Assembly: GCA_037126765.1 (NCBI GenBank)
Contig: JBBCBC010000033.1
Coordinates: forward strand, 14,212,085-14,276,084
Reading direction: 5' to 3'
From: Stenogyne calaminthoides
Lineage: Eukaryota > Streptophyta > Magnoliopsida > Lamiales > Lamiaceae
DNA: 64,000 nt
The position numbers and the translations under genes are program-made. The stretch's first letter is position 1. Each line of letters begins with the position of its first letter. Below, in pieces: positions 35,640 through 47,653 of this stretch. Below the pieces are notes generated by a model that was not told the origin of the DNA, made no database searches, and was given only the letters and a program-made list of their open reading frames with translations.

Positions 35640-36638
35640 TGGCATATACTTCTCATTCGTGGGTAGTTGATATGGGATCCACTGATCATGTTTGCTTCAC
35701 GAGTTCAAGCTGACCCGACAACTTAGTGGAAGTGAGATCCTTATCACACTGGGCAATGCTACGAGAGTGGCAGCTGAAGCACTGGGAGACGTGCACCTGT
35801 CTTTTGAAGACAAGATTTATTTTTGAGAGATGTTCTTTACGTTCCAATTTTTCGTAAAAACCTTATTTCAGTTTCAAAACTGTTTAATGATGGATATTCT
35901 GTTTGTTTTTCTAAACAAGTTACTATTTTTCGTAACGATGTGTTTATCTGTCATGGAATTTTGCGGAACAATCTCTTTACTATTAACTATGCACACCACT
36001 CACAAAATGCATCTTTTAACACATTGACTGTTTCAAGCAATAAGAGAAAACATTTAGAAAAGGTGAACGAGACACTTCTCTGGCATCTAAGATTGGGTCA
36101 TATTAATCTAAAGAGGATCCAAAGGTTGGTGAAATATGGTTCATTGTCGGACCTACAGATGGAACCATTTCCTACCTGCGAATCATTTTTGGAGGGTAAA
36201 ATGACCAAGAGGGCATTTGGAGCCAAGGGGAATAGAGCCACAGAACTGTTGCAAATCGTTCACACTGACGTGTGTGGTCTAATGTCAACCAAATATAGAG
36301 GTGGCTATGACTATTTCGTGACGTTCACTGATGATTACTCAAGGTTCGGGTACATTTTCCTGATGAAACAAAAATCGGAAACCTTTAATAAATTCAAAGA
36401 GTTCAAAGCCGAAGTGGAGAATCATATGGAAAAGAGTATCAAGTTTCTACGATCTGATCATGGAGGCGAACACCTCAGCGATGAGTTTTTGAACTACCTG
36501 TCAGACGAGGGCATTGTTTCCCAGTTGACTGCACCCGGAACCCCTCAACAAAATGGGGTTACAGAACGAAGAAACAGAACACTCTTAGAAATGGTCTATT
36601 CCATGATGAGTTATTCAGATCTTCCCAAGTCATTTTAG
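35640..36638 (+). pseudogene. Element N protease and integrase (frameshift and premature stop)
   Basis: The protease site at about 35664-35690 reads WVVDMGSTDHVC: the catalytic Asp is kept but DSG/DTG has become DMG. A 1-nt frameshift precedes the integrase frame at 35823 (LRDVLYVPIFRKNLISVS). The HHCC finger reads LLWHLRLGHIN, then CESFLEG, with Phe where the second Cys is expected. The DDE core survives: HTDVCG, RSDHGGE and NGVTERRNRT, with TPQQNG. A TAG stop at 36636-36638 replaces a Trp codon (context KSF, stop, GHALETA). Integrase would insert the cDNA; here it is broken by at least three lesions. Confidence 0.9.
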
Positions 36639-38312
36639 GGTCATGCCTTGGAAACAGCGGCTTATATTCTAAACTTGGTGCCATCCAAATCGGTTTCCAA
36701 AACCCCTAAAGAGTTGTGGACTGGGCGCAAGCCCAGTCTGAGACATCTTAGAAACCGGGGGTGTCCGGCATACGTGCTAGACAAGGAAGCCGGTAAGTTG
36801 GATGCACGTTCAGAACTAAGGTTGTTTATAGGATATCCCATGGGAACGAAAGGGTGTATGTTCTATGGTCCCGAAGATCAAAAGGTGGTAATAAGTAAGC
36901 ACTTTAGATTTTTGGAAGAAGACTTTATGAACAATAGAAAGCCCAAAAGTGAGATTACCTTAGACGAAATAATAGGGCAAACTCCTATACTAACTGTACA
37001 AGTTGATATACCAAGCGTCACACCTACACAACCGGAACCTCAACGTAGTGGGAGGGTTGTTCGACAACCTGAGAGATTCATGGAGATAGGAGAATCTTCG
37101 GATTTGGTCCCCGGGGATAATGGATCAGACCCCTGGTCGTACAAGGAGGCGGTCCAAGATAAGGATTCAGAATCCTGGCAAACTGCGATGGAAGCCGAGA
37201 TGGGCTCAATGGATCATAATCAAGTGTGGGAGCTAGTGGAACTACCCAGTGGGGTAAAACCCATTGGATGCAAGTGGGTCTACAAAAGAAAAAGAGGACC
37301 GGATGGGAAAGTCGATACCTTTAAAGCTAGGCTTGTGGCAAAGGGATACACTCAAAAGGAGGATATCGATTATGAAGAAACCTTTTCCCCTGTAGCCATG
37401 CTTAAGTCCATCCATATTCTCTTGGCAATAGCTCTGCATCTAGATTTTAAGTTCTGGGAAATGGATGTCAAGACAGCTTTCCTTAACGGGAGTCTTGACG
37501 AGGAAATCTATATGCAACAACCCGAAGGTTTCATTGCGAAAGGCCAAGAACACCTTGTTTGCAAGCTAATGAAGTCCATTTATGGACTAAAGCAAGCATC
37601 TCGGGCTTGGAAACAATGTTTTGATCATGTAATCAAGTCTTACGGGTTTGATCAAAATGAGTTTGAAAGTTGTGTGTATAAGAAGTGTGACGGAACTGTC
37701 TTGGTATTCTTAGTACTGTACGTAGATGATATTCTGCTCATCGGAAACGATGTAAAGGTTTTGTCAGACGTAAGGGTATGGCTGTCAAAACAGTTTGATA
37801 TGAAGGACTTAGGGGAAGCCGGTCATATTCTTGGGATTAAGATCACTCGAGATCGAAAGAAAAGAATGATTGGCTTATCGCAAGCTTTATACATAGACAC
37901 TGTTTTGAAGCGATTCAACATGCAAGATTCCAAGAAAGGCTTTGTACCCTTCAGGCACGAAATCCATCTATCGAAAGACATGTGTCCCAAGACACAAGGG
38001 GAGATAGATGACATGAAAGGCATTCCTTATGCGTCGGCAGTAGGAAGTCTTATGTATGCAATGTTGTGCATGAGATCGGATATTTGCTACGCCGTTGGCA
38101 TGGTGGCAAGATATCAAAGTAATCTCGGAAATCAACACTGGACTGCCGTAAAGAACATTCTAAAGTATCTGAAAAGAACTCGAGATAGAATGCTGGTTTA
38201 CCAGTCGTACAGTTTTTTTCCAGTTGGATACACGGACTCGGATTTCCAATCGGACATAGATTCCAGAAAATCTACCTCGGGTAGTGTGTTTTGTCGAGGG
38301 GAGGAGCTGTAA
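36639..38312 (+). pseudogene. Element N integrase C-terminus, RT and first part of RNase H
   Basis: Same frame as the upstream integrase, after the TAG. The integrase C-terminal region is ETAAYILNLVPSKSV to KHFRFLEEDF. RT runs from about 37130 (DKDSESWQTAMEAEM) with WVYKRKRGPDG, KARLVAKGYTQ, MDVKTAFLNGSL, YGLKQASRAW and the catalytic YVDDILLIGND at about 37720. The connection SAVGSLMYAMLCMRSDI is followed by RNase H starting at YTDSDFQSD (about 38230). The RT palm is intact over about 550 codons. The frame ends at 38312, where one extra base breaks RNase H. Confidence 0.92.
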
Positions 38313-38656
38313 CATGGAGAATCGTTAAGCAGAAATGCATCGCAGATTCTACCATGGAAGCCGAATATGTAGCTGCTTGTGAAGCATCGAAAGAAGCGGT
38401 GTGGCTCAAGAACTTCCTAGTGGACTTGGACGTTGTTCCGAATTTGCCCAGCACCATCACGGTTTTCTGTGATAATGCCGGAGCAGTTGCAAATTCAAGG
38501 GAACCGAGAGCCCACAAGGCCAGCAAACACATTGAAAGGAAATACCATCTTATACGAGAAATCGTTAAGAGAGGAGATATAGAGGTGGCAAAGATCGCGT
38601 CGGAAGACAACCTTGCTGATCCATTCACAAAGGGTCTGCCTCTGTTACCATTCTAG
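38291..38656 (+). pseudogene. Element N RNase H, C-terminal part
   Basis: Continues RNase H in the next frame: GGAVTWRIVKQKCIADSTME, EAEYVAA (active-site Glu), FCDNAGAVANSREP (active-site Asp) and HIERKYHLIRE. It then gives the terminal EDNLADPFTKGLPL, a typical copia pol C-terminus. The frame offset from the preceding segment is explained by a single-base insertion around 38285-38320. Confidence 0.9.
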
Positions 38657-38794
38657 AGACTTGTGGAAGGAATGGGTGTCAAGAGCGTTGCCAATCTGCT
38701 TTGAGTATAAGTGGGAGATATATTATATTAGGTTGATGTAGGTGACATTAGATGTCACTGTATAATACATTAGACGTGTTGTGGTGACTTTGAG

Positions 38795-38808
38795 TATAAG
38801 TGGGAGAT
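38795..38808 (+). other. Polypurine tract of element N
   Basis: TATAAGTGGGAGAT immediately precedes the 3' LTR start TGTTGGGG. AAGTGGGAGA(T) is the standard copia PPT. A related AGTATAAGTGGGAGAT occurs about 100 bp upstream (near 38705), so the tract is locally duplicated. Confidence 0.85.
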
Positions 38809-40764
38809 TGTTGGGGTTATACGTGAAAGTATGTTTTTACTTTGTATAACCTATGTATTAAAACACTTATTTACTGAAATAAATTATTTATCATTGTTGC
38901 TTTAAATATGATTGAATGTTATATATATATTTATTGCAAATCGTTCATATAATAACACATGTTACATTGTAGTTAACGCGTTGATACCAGATCACAGAAG
39001 ATCACGTTAACAGTCCCTTGTTAACTAGTGCGTGTTTCACAACTTAGATAGACCCGAACAGTCTATTGGTAGAAGTTGATGTGTAAGGCTCAGATTGACT
39101 TGTCTTGACCAAGAGATTACACTAGTGCATTCGATGCGCTGAAGCGGACCTGCAGAGAGGATAAACTCATTCGCACTAACTTAAGGGATGAAGAGTTAGA
39201 ACTCAGTGGTTGTTGATTTCTTAATCTCTGTAACTTAATAAGGACTGTGTGCGATTAATAATTATTGCTTTGACTTATAAATGGGAAGATAATCATTGAG
39301 ACTTCGATACCCTATATCTTGGGCAATAATATTAATTGTACGACGGTTGCTAAGATTAATACAGAGAATCATGTGCTTGCAAAGTCTTTGTTGATTAGTC
39401 CCCTTGGTGGGCTTGAAACCTTTATCATACCAAATCTTGAAAGTGGAATTAATTTTCTGGTATGGATAATAAAGCTGAGCTGTCTTTACTCCAAGGATAA
39501 AGATATTAATTAATATAAAGCTTTTCAGTGGCTTAATTAATTAGTGGACTAAATAATCTTAAACACGGAAATAATAACTGGGAGTCATATTACCGTAATA
39601 TGGGTTAAGGTTGGATAGTGCAATATTAATTATATAGTGGTATTAATTAATATTAATAGGCTGAATTATATTGTGGCTCAATATTGGAATCCAGAAGCCC
39701 ATTAGAAGGTCCATCTTAATTCTCCTAAAGGCCCCTCAAGTAGCTCAATTACAGTCCAATAAATAAAAAGGTGCTTAAATAAAATAAATTATTGTTGCAT
39801 TATTTTTTCCTTAATTTTTGAATTTATTAAAGAAAAGAGGGAGAAGGATTTTCTTGAAAAGATTTTATGGAAATGAGATAAGTATTCTTGGAATACAAGA
39901 TTATCCCATAAATTCAAGAAATCTCCCATTTGGTCTCTTTAATATATAAATTTCGAAAATTATAGAGAGATAATAGGAAGAAAGATTTTCTTGATTTTCT
40001 TGAAAAGATTTTATGGAAAAAGATATGTATTCTTGGAATACAAGAATATCTCATAAATTCAAGAAAGATCCAATCTTGAAGATCCCCTATTATTTTCAAA
40101 AATATGAGCTAAATAAGGGTGTGAGATTTTTGTGGAAAAATACACATGAAAAGAAGAATATATGGGATATATTCAAAATTTCTTGGAAATCAAGAAAAGA
40201 TCTTTCCTAACCCTATTTTGCCTCTAATTTTCGTCCCCCCTCTCTATTATAAATAGGGGATGAATGTTTCATCCCCAAGACACAGGAATTGATCTTTTTT
40301 CAGAAAAATACCAGCGTCGATAAAATATCAAATATTTTAAAACGTCAACAATTTGTGCTTTTTCGAAAAATTTCAATTGCGTGCAGTAATTCCATGTGTT
40401 GGAAATATTAGAAATCGATGAAGGTGGTGCAACAATTTTATTTTTCCCTTTGTTTTATAAATCGTTCATCGGAGAACCTCCCACCAGGTTATTGAGCGAG
40501 GACTTGGGAATACTTGAGAATGACTTTTGGTTGGTAGCCAGATACTTGATCCTGTCCATCTCAGACTGTCTCTCCAACTACGTTTACGTAAACTCCTAGA
40601 AATTCCGCATGCTAGGATCTTTTATGTGAATTTTATTTGCATGTCGTTGTTGGTGTAATTATTATTTGAATTCACTTAGGTAAATTCATGCTAGTAATAA
40701 TTGTTAATTTAAATTTGTGTTTATGAGGTCATCCCGATAGATCCTGGCAATTGTTATCCCAACA
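38809..40764 (+). repeat. 3' LTR of element N
   Basis: 1956 bp, TGTTGGGGTTATACG to TTATCCCAACA. It has about 50 bp (from GGACTGTGTGCG to GGGAAGAT, 39243-39293) that the 5' LTR lacks. The flanking host sequence TAAGG resumes the element B pol. Confidence 0.93.
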
Positions 40765-43660
40765 TAAGGTCCTATCAATCAGTCCCTTAGTGAAACCATT
40801 TTCTTCCAAGAATTGGGACAGTGTATCATACCAAGCTCTAGGAGCCTGTTTTAGGCCATAAAGAGCTTTCTTTAAACGGTATACCTAGTTATTCAATTCA
40901 AAGCCAGGAGGTTGTTCAACATACACCTCTTCTGCCAGTATTCCGTTTAAAAACACACTATTTACGTCCATCTGATACACAATGAATCCCAATTGAGCAG
41001 CATAAGCCAGAAACAGCCGAATGGCTTCTAAGCGTGAAACAAGTGTGTAGGTCTCATCATAATCAATCCCTTCTGATTGTGAGTACCCCTTTGCAACCAG
41101 TCTTGCCTTATTTCTAGTTATCACATTGTGCTCATCTTTCTTGAAGACCCATCTGGTTCCAATAACATCTTGGTGAGTTGGTCTGTCTACAAGTTCCCAA
41201 ACTTGATTCCTCTCAAACTGTTCTAGTTCTTCTTGCATGGCTAGAATCCAGCTTGCATCTTGAAGTGCTTCTTTAATGGTTAGAGGTTCCTATCTGATGT
41301 ATAGTCTGAACCCTATTGCTTGGATCTCCTATAATCTGATCAGTTGGATGATCTCTTAACCAGATTTTCTTTGCTTGTGTAGCTTCATCTTGGAGATCTT
41401 CTTCATCATCATTAACTGCAATAGAATCACTAGACACTTGTATAGGGACATTAGTTGGGTCTACCTGACAGGGACAGATTTCAGCAGATGTTTGAATCAT
41501 CTCAGGTTGCTGCATATCTGCTTGATTATCAGGTGTTCGCCCTGAACTGGATGGTTTAGTTGTTACTGTCTCAGCTATACCAGCTTCTTCATTGACAGTT
41601 GTACGTACCTAAGGGTCTGACTGACCTGGTGTATCATCAAGGTCAAAGTTGGGAATATACACAGTGCTGTGTTTTGAATCCTTTCCTTTGAGCCTCAACT
41701 GATCCATTTTCAGTGTTTCTGGTTCATCAGGTATGACTTGTTTTGCGGCAGATTTCTCCTGATTAGATGTTGACTCATCAAAGACCACATGAGGTGTTTC
41801 TTCCACAATTAAGGTTCTCTTGTTAAAAACCATAAATGCCTTGCTGGTTGAGGAATATCCTAGGAATATACCCTCATCTAACTTGGCATCGAAAGTTCTC
41901 AACTGACTCTTCCCATTGTTGTGAATAAAACACTTGCACCCGAACACATGAAAGTAGGAAACTCGAGGTTTTCTACCCTTCCACAGTTCATAAGGTGTTT
42001 TGAAGTGAATCTTAGTCAGAGAACATCTGTTCTGGGTATGACATGCAGTGTTGATTGCTTCTGCCCAGAAACGGTTTGGTGTTGCATGTTCAACTAACAT
42101 GGTGCGAGCAGCTTCTTTGAGTGTTCTGTTTCTCCTTTCTGCTACGCCATTTTGTTGTGGTGTTCTGGCAGCTGATGTCTCATGCTGTATACCAAACTCA
42201 GAGAAAAATCAGATATAAACTGGTTCAAGAATTCTGTACCTTTATCTGATCTGATTTTCACTATGCTGAGACCCTTTTCATTCAAAATCTTCTTGAGAAG
42301 TTCAGGTACCTTTGTTGTAGTTTCATTCTTCTTATACAAGAATACAACCTAGGTGAATTTGGAGTAATCATCCACAACTGCCAGAGTGTATTTGCGTCCA
42401 CTGAAACAAAGAGGTGTAACTGGTCCAAACAAATTTATATGAAGCAGTTGCAATACTCTGTTGGCTGAAGGAGAGGGAATCCCTTTGAATGAAGCCTTGA
42501 CTTGCTTTCCCTTCTGACATGCTGCACATGTCTGATCCTTAGAGAAAACTTCATTCGGGAGACCTTCAACCAAGGACATCCTTGCTATCTTGTTAAGAGT
42601 CTTAAAGTTCAGATGACTCATTCTCTTGTGCCAGAGCCAACTGAAGCTTTTGATACTCTTAACAATCAAACATGCATTTCTTGGACTACTGTCCCAATCT
42701 GTAGTGTAGATTGTTCCTTTTCTGGATCCAGTTAGCCAGATCTACTGAGTAACTCAATTTCTGATTGTGCATCTATCTGTCGAGAACTCAACACTAAAAC
42801 CGTTGTCACAGAATTGTGATACAGATAACAAGTTGTGCCTTAAGCCATCTACGTACGAAACACCTGTAACCTGTACATCATCATTCACTAAGGTTCCAAC
42901 TCCTCTGGTAAAACCAAAGTTGTCTTCACCAAAGAGAACTCGTGGGCCTGGTTTCTCAATGTAATTGCTGAGGAGATGTAGACTTCCAGTCATGTGCCTT
43001 GAGCATCCACTATCTATGTACCGGATAGTTGCTTGTACACCTCCTTTATTGGCCAATCCCACGCGAACCTGCGAACAAATCAGATTTTAGGTACCCCAGT
43101 AGAGTTGGGTCCTGAGGGGTTAGCTGTACCTTTGGGATCCAGACAAACAAGGCATTTCTATTATAATCATCAAGATCAGAAGCCCTTATTTGCATCTCAT
43201 ATGCATTTACATAATCATACATCTCATCATGTGCATTTTGATCAGTATGATTATTAGTGTGAGCCTTGGATGAGTCAGAAGACTTGGGATTCTTCTTGTT
43301 AACTGGTCTTTTTTTAATCTAGTGGGGCTCAGGTGCAGCAGTCCTAGGTTTCTGATTGTAAGGGTAGGTACGACTGCTACCATCAAAAGATTCATATCTT
43401 TTCTGCACAGATGGCTTGATCAGTTTACCTTTATCTTGCTGGTTAGGCAGCTTGGACTGAGTCGACTTCAGCTGGGACTGTCCCTTGCGAGATGGTCTAG
43501 GCTGAGGCCTACTCTGCTGATTGGGCTGAGGTCTCTTCAGAAGAACAGGATTCTTCTGTTGATTCTCGGCTAGTGTCTGATCAGTTGGGGTCCATCCGTG
43601 TTCCCTTTCTAATCTGACACTCGCCTTGCCTGATCAGCTGGTCCTTTTCCCTTATTTGAT
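40765..43660 (-). pseudogene. Element B pol, 5' part: protease, integrase, N-terminal RT
   Basis: Minus strand. Read 5' to 3': gag-pol linker (43207-43573), protease YIDSGCSRHMTGS (43062 region), GAG-pre-integrase LWHKRMSHLNFKTLNKI and CAACQKGKQ (42349-42669), integrase core KIRSDKGTEF (about 42260), then WAEAINTACHTQNR and the C-terminal FGCKCFIHNNGKSQL (41609-42100). RT N-terminus (40885-41238) has ELEQFERNQVWELVDRP, ARLVAKGYSQSEGIDYDET and MDVNSVFLNGIL. It is then interrupted by N before YVDD. The frames are broken in several places, but the region keeps many CTG/CAG sites and looks better read than its counterpart in A and C. Confidence 0.85.
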
Positions 43661-43689
43661 ATAGACATGGCATATTTTTTATCTTTATC

Positions 43690-45683
43690 AGAAACTCATT
43701 TCGTTACACTTTTTTGATGTGAACGAGACGGGACTTTTGAGGATCCAGAAGGGTTCTCAAACCCAATTCCCTTCTTATCAGTTGGCGCACGAAAATAGTT
43801 GTTCAAATCCTGAACATTTTTAGATGATTTCGTGAAAACCTCTATTTTCTTACGTAAACTGTCCTCAATGACTTTTAGATTCTCATGCATTCGGAAGAGT
43901 TCATCAAATTTAGCCTGAAGGACTTTGAGATCTCCTGCTTATTTTAGATTGGTAGCTTGCTGTTCATTAATCAATCTTCCCTGATCAGAAGAGCCAACTT
44001 TTAGAACAACCAGTTCTATGGTCATCTTCTGAACAGTTTCAATCAATTTCTGTTCAGCAATTCTACTCTCTTTACTTTCTTTTACAAGCCGGATATTCTC
44101 TGCCCTTAGGTTATCATTCTCAACTTCCACTGTTGTATAAGTATCTATTGCATTAGAGAGATCATCAAGCAATTGATCATTGTAGACCTGTAGGTTAATC
44201 TCTCCAACAGATGTGCTCTGCACAACAGGTGTGGAACAGGAAACCACAGAAGGTTTAGAGATTACCTCGGATTGGTCAGCTTCTCTGGCCATCAGACAGA
44301 TGTCATTTTCAGATGAGAAGTTCAGATTGTTGACATCGTCTGTGTTGGTTATCAGACAGAAATCATCAAGAGTTGAGTATCCAGAGTCATCTGGTGGTAG
44401 ATAAGAGTCATCAATACCAGATGTGTCTGCTATCATATCTTTTCTGTCTCTGTATCGTTGATCTCTCCTGTTGTGCTTTTCTTCTCTTTCTTTAGGAGTC
44501 AGGTCGGGGCAGTCTGTGTTGTAGTGACCTAGTTTGTGGCAGTTGAAACAAGTTCCAGATTCTCCAAATCATCTTCTGTTAGGTGAATCATTTCTTCGAT
44601 AATTTCTGTCAGGTGACTTTTCACCTTGCTTGTAGTCAGAACTTCTTCTTTCTAATTTGTCACCACGTCTGTCTCCTTTGCGATCATCCCTTTGATAATC
44701 CTTTCTGTCATCTCTTCGGTCATCTCTCCGATCGTCTCTTTTGTCATCAAAATGATCTCTTTCTGATGATCTGTCAGTAGATCTCCTATTTCTTCCTCTG
44801 CTTTGTCTATAATCTTTGTAGAACTCTCTGTATTTTCCCATCTGAACGTTTGATCGTTCAAGCTTTTTGGTCAGCAGATTAATCTGTTCATCTTTGCCGA
44901 TGATGTTCCCCATTGGTTCAACAGATCGTGAACTGCTACCAGTTGCCTGAAATGCAACATTTTTTTGTAGAGTTTGTGGTAGCTTCAGAAGGAACATAAT
45001 TTGATTCTATGCTTCTTTCAATCAGATCAAATTCATGTGCTTTCAAATTGAAAAAATAGATCGTTCGGCTTCATGGTTCCTATATCTTGACAATCTTTGA
45101 TCACTGTTACTTTATTATCCCATTTCTTTGTCAGTGATCTCAGAATCTTGTAGTTGATATCCTTGTCTAAGATTACTCGACCTAAATCACGCAGTCTGTT
45201 GACTCCTCGAGTAATTCTTCCATCTTGCTGATCAATCGACTCATTTGGCAACATCTTCAATTTCTCAAAGTTTACCAGTTCAGCTTGTAATCTACTATCC
45301 TTACTCAGATCATTACCTTTGCAGATTTCAGCAAGGGTATCTCATACTTCCTTAGTAGTCTTCAAATACTTGACCTTGTCACGTATGGTAGAGTCCACCG
45401 TCTTCATGATCAGATGTCTGGTCACCGTATCCAGGTTGGACAATTTCCTTTCTTCTGCGTCCATCAGCGAAGGACTCTTTCTGATTCTTGCTCCAACTGG
45501 TTGAGTAGGATCTCCTCCTTCAGCTGGATTATAGTGATAGATGATGATTGGTCCTATCTCAAGAATCTCCCTCATTCTGTTGCTGATGACTCCCAGATGG
45601 TCACTCATGTCGAGAGACCAGTCTGCGTACTCATCGACAGAGAACTTGGGCAGATCATGATTCATCCCAGATGTGTTATCCAT
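43690..45683 (-). pseudogene. Element B gag (UBN2-like, RD-rich, CCHC knuckle, coiled coil)
   Basis: Start ATG at 45683 (MDNTSGMNHDLPKFS, matching C). The first block ends at an in-frame TGA where C has Trp (EVWDTL), then continues to about 45033 with LQAELVNFEKLKMLPNE and KILRSLTKKWD. The next block (44569-44997) has a striking Arg/Asp run (DDKRDDRRDDRRDDRKD). CFNCHKLGHYNTDC at about 44510-44550 is a complete CX2CX4HX4C knuckle. The tail (43696-44436) is acidic (DDSYLPPDDSGYSTLDDF) and then heptad-rich, consistent with a coiled coil. Gag would assemble the particle and bind RNA. Confidence 0.85.
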
Positions 45684-45807
45684 GCTTACGTGAGTTTGAA
45701 GATTATAAGTTTTAAAAATGGATATTTCAAGATCAGTTCAAGTGACCACAAAGATTCTTCCTCAAGAATCATTGATATTCAAAGCCAGTGGTCGGAAGAA
45801 CCACTGA
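45684..45807 (-). other. Element B leader; PBS deleted
   Basis: Homologous to 58230-58351 of C (CTCAAGAATC, CCAGTGGTC..AGAACCACT). In C this is followed by the PBS and LTR end, but in B it goes directly from AACCACTG to AAAGGGTTTTGTG. About 30 bp, with the PBS and the last bases of the LTR, are missing. Confidence 0.7.
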
Positions 45808-47228
45808 AAGGGTTTTGTGAGGGTAGAAGGCTAGAGGGGAGGGGTGAATAGACTTCTAAAACTTTTGTGAGATCAGGTGTGAATAAGCAAGTATGCCTGA
45901 TCAGAGTGCGAGTGAAGCAGTACAGACTGATATGCGACTTACTGACAACTTGGAAGTAGACCCATTCGGCGTCTATCAGCTCAACTGTTTGTGCGGAAGA
46001 TAAGTTAACCCGTGTGAAAAATCAGTTTTACTCAAACCAGATTCCGAGTAATCTGTTTTATATCAGATGACAAAAGGTGTCAAACTGATTAGATCAGTTG
46101 CTTGGTGCAAATCTGATCCACACTCAGAACATGCATGGAATATAAAGTAGGTAGTGTTCTAAGAGTGTAGAGCAGATAAATCACACAAGATTTATAGTGG
46201 TTCAGACAACTCGTCCTACGTCCACTCTTCCCTATCAGCAGGGGCACTCACTTAACCAATCTGGACTTAGTTAAATGTGTTAGTCCAACACAATACAGCA
46301 GATGTTTCAAGAGTTCTCACTCAACAATCCCAGAAATCAGAAACTAGAAACCCTAGTCTGAAATCTTGCTTAACAAACTTAACCTAACTTTGTGGGTTTG
46401 GGTATAAGATTTGTATGTTCCAACTAGAATTCTATCCTAGTATTTGAGTAGCCTAAAGCTAGAGGATAAGAATTCTATGCTAAAAACTTTATGGGATGAA
46501 CACTTAGAATAAATCTTAAATTGTGTTCTTCGTGCGGAAATCTTACTTTAGGCTTGAGCTTGTATAATTTCCGTAACCTTACTATGAAGGTTGATCCCAC
46601 ATTTATAGGCACGAAATCGAACTAGCCATTGGAGAGCAATTCGAATTTCAGTCTATTTGAGGTAGGTTTGTAGGCTAGATTTGACGTGCTCAGAGGCGGC
46701 ATGGCCGAAAGCATGTAAGCTTGTCCTTTGTAGCCGTTGGACTCTAAAGTGCTAGTCCTGCACTTGCCAGTTCTGTACGTGCGTGTCTTCTTCTCATTGG
46801 TTCTCAAGTACACAAGTTCGGCACTTGATTTACTAACAAGATTGACATTCTTCTTGTCTGATTGACTTTGGCTCGTACTAGGTAACTTGATGTAGTCACC
46901 TGATGGATCTGACCAGATCAGATAAAGATTGATATGTCTACCTGATTTGAATCTTCTGATGTAAGATGTCTTAGCACAACTTACTGATTCTCCTTCATGT
47001 TATATTATGTAGGTCTTCTGGTCTTGATATCTTCTGATCTTCAACTCTTCTGGTCTTCAGCTCTTCTGGTTTTTTGATCTTCAGCTCTTCTGATTTTCTG
47101 ACCTTAGCCTATACATATTGAGTTCCCCCTCAATATGTGGCTTATCTGTTACATCAGTTGTCTATACAACTCAGCTGGTCATCCTATCTGATATCTAATT
47201 CCAGGTTTGACTGGTCCTATTACAATTT
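45808..47228 (-). mobile_element. 5' LTR of element B, truncated at both ends
   Basis: Homologous to 24480-25923 over nearly its full length (for example GTTTGTGCGGAAGATAAGTT, TCCACTCTTCCCTATCAGCA and the terminal CTGGTCCTATTACAAT). It lacks the outer 45 bp or so (CTGTTTTGGAAC...CCCAACA) and the inner 14 bp next to the PBS. It runs directly into the LTR terminus of C at 47229. Confidence 0.8.
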
Positions 47229-47575
47229 GTAGGTCCCGAATGGGTTTTGTGAGGGTAGAAGTCTAGAGGGGAGGGGTGAATAAACTTCTAAAACTTTTCG
47301 TGCGGATCAGGTATGATTTGCAGATTGCCTAATTAGAGTGCTTTAGTGTATCGGAGAATCGATGTTCAATCTTCTTGAGTGCACGAGGCGGTCGGTTTGA
47401 TATCTGTCGATCTAACCGAGAGTTCGGAAGCTTGTTTTAACCCGTGAAAAACCGGTTTATCAATTGATTCTTAAGTCGATTTTCAACCAACCGACTAAGG
47501 TGTCAACTTTGATCGGATCGGTTGCTTAGTGCGGATGAGCTTAACTTAGAATATGTATCTTTCGATAGATGGAGT
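47229..47575 (-). mobile_element. Truncated 3' LTR of element C
   Basis: Plus-strand start TGTAGGTCCCGAATGGG matches 58365 onward for about 340 bp and then stops; ORF2 sequence follows. Only the 3' end of the LTR (minus-strand sense) remains, so a deletion removed the rest of the LTR and the ORF2/LTR junction. Many CAG/CTG sites of the 58365 copy read CG or CGG here. Confidence 0.75.
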
Positions 47576-47653
47576 GGGTGGCAAGTCGAATCTGATGGTT
47601 TTTCGGTAGAGATAAAATTGTTACCAAGCGTGGTTGCATTTTTTTCCTTCTCT

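Larger units (their letters stand above)
31653..40764 (+). mobile_element. Complete-structure copia element N nested in element B
   Basis: About 9.1 kb with two LTRs (31653-33555 and 38809-40764), PBS, gag, protease, integrase, RT, RNase H and PPT in copia order on the plus strand. The flanks are TAAGA on the left and TAAGG on the right: a 5-bp target duplication with one mismatch. The uninterrupted homologue in C (GAATAAGGTTATG at about 53290) shows that the insertion point lies inside RT. Multiple stops and frameshifts make it non-autonomous now. LTRs are very similar but carry indels, including about 50 bp at 39243-39293 that is missing from the 5' LTR. Confidence 0.93.
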
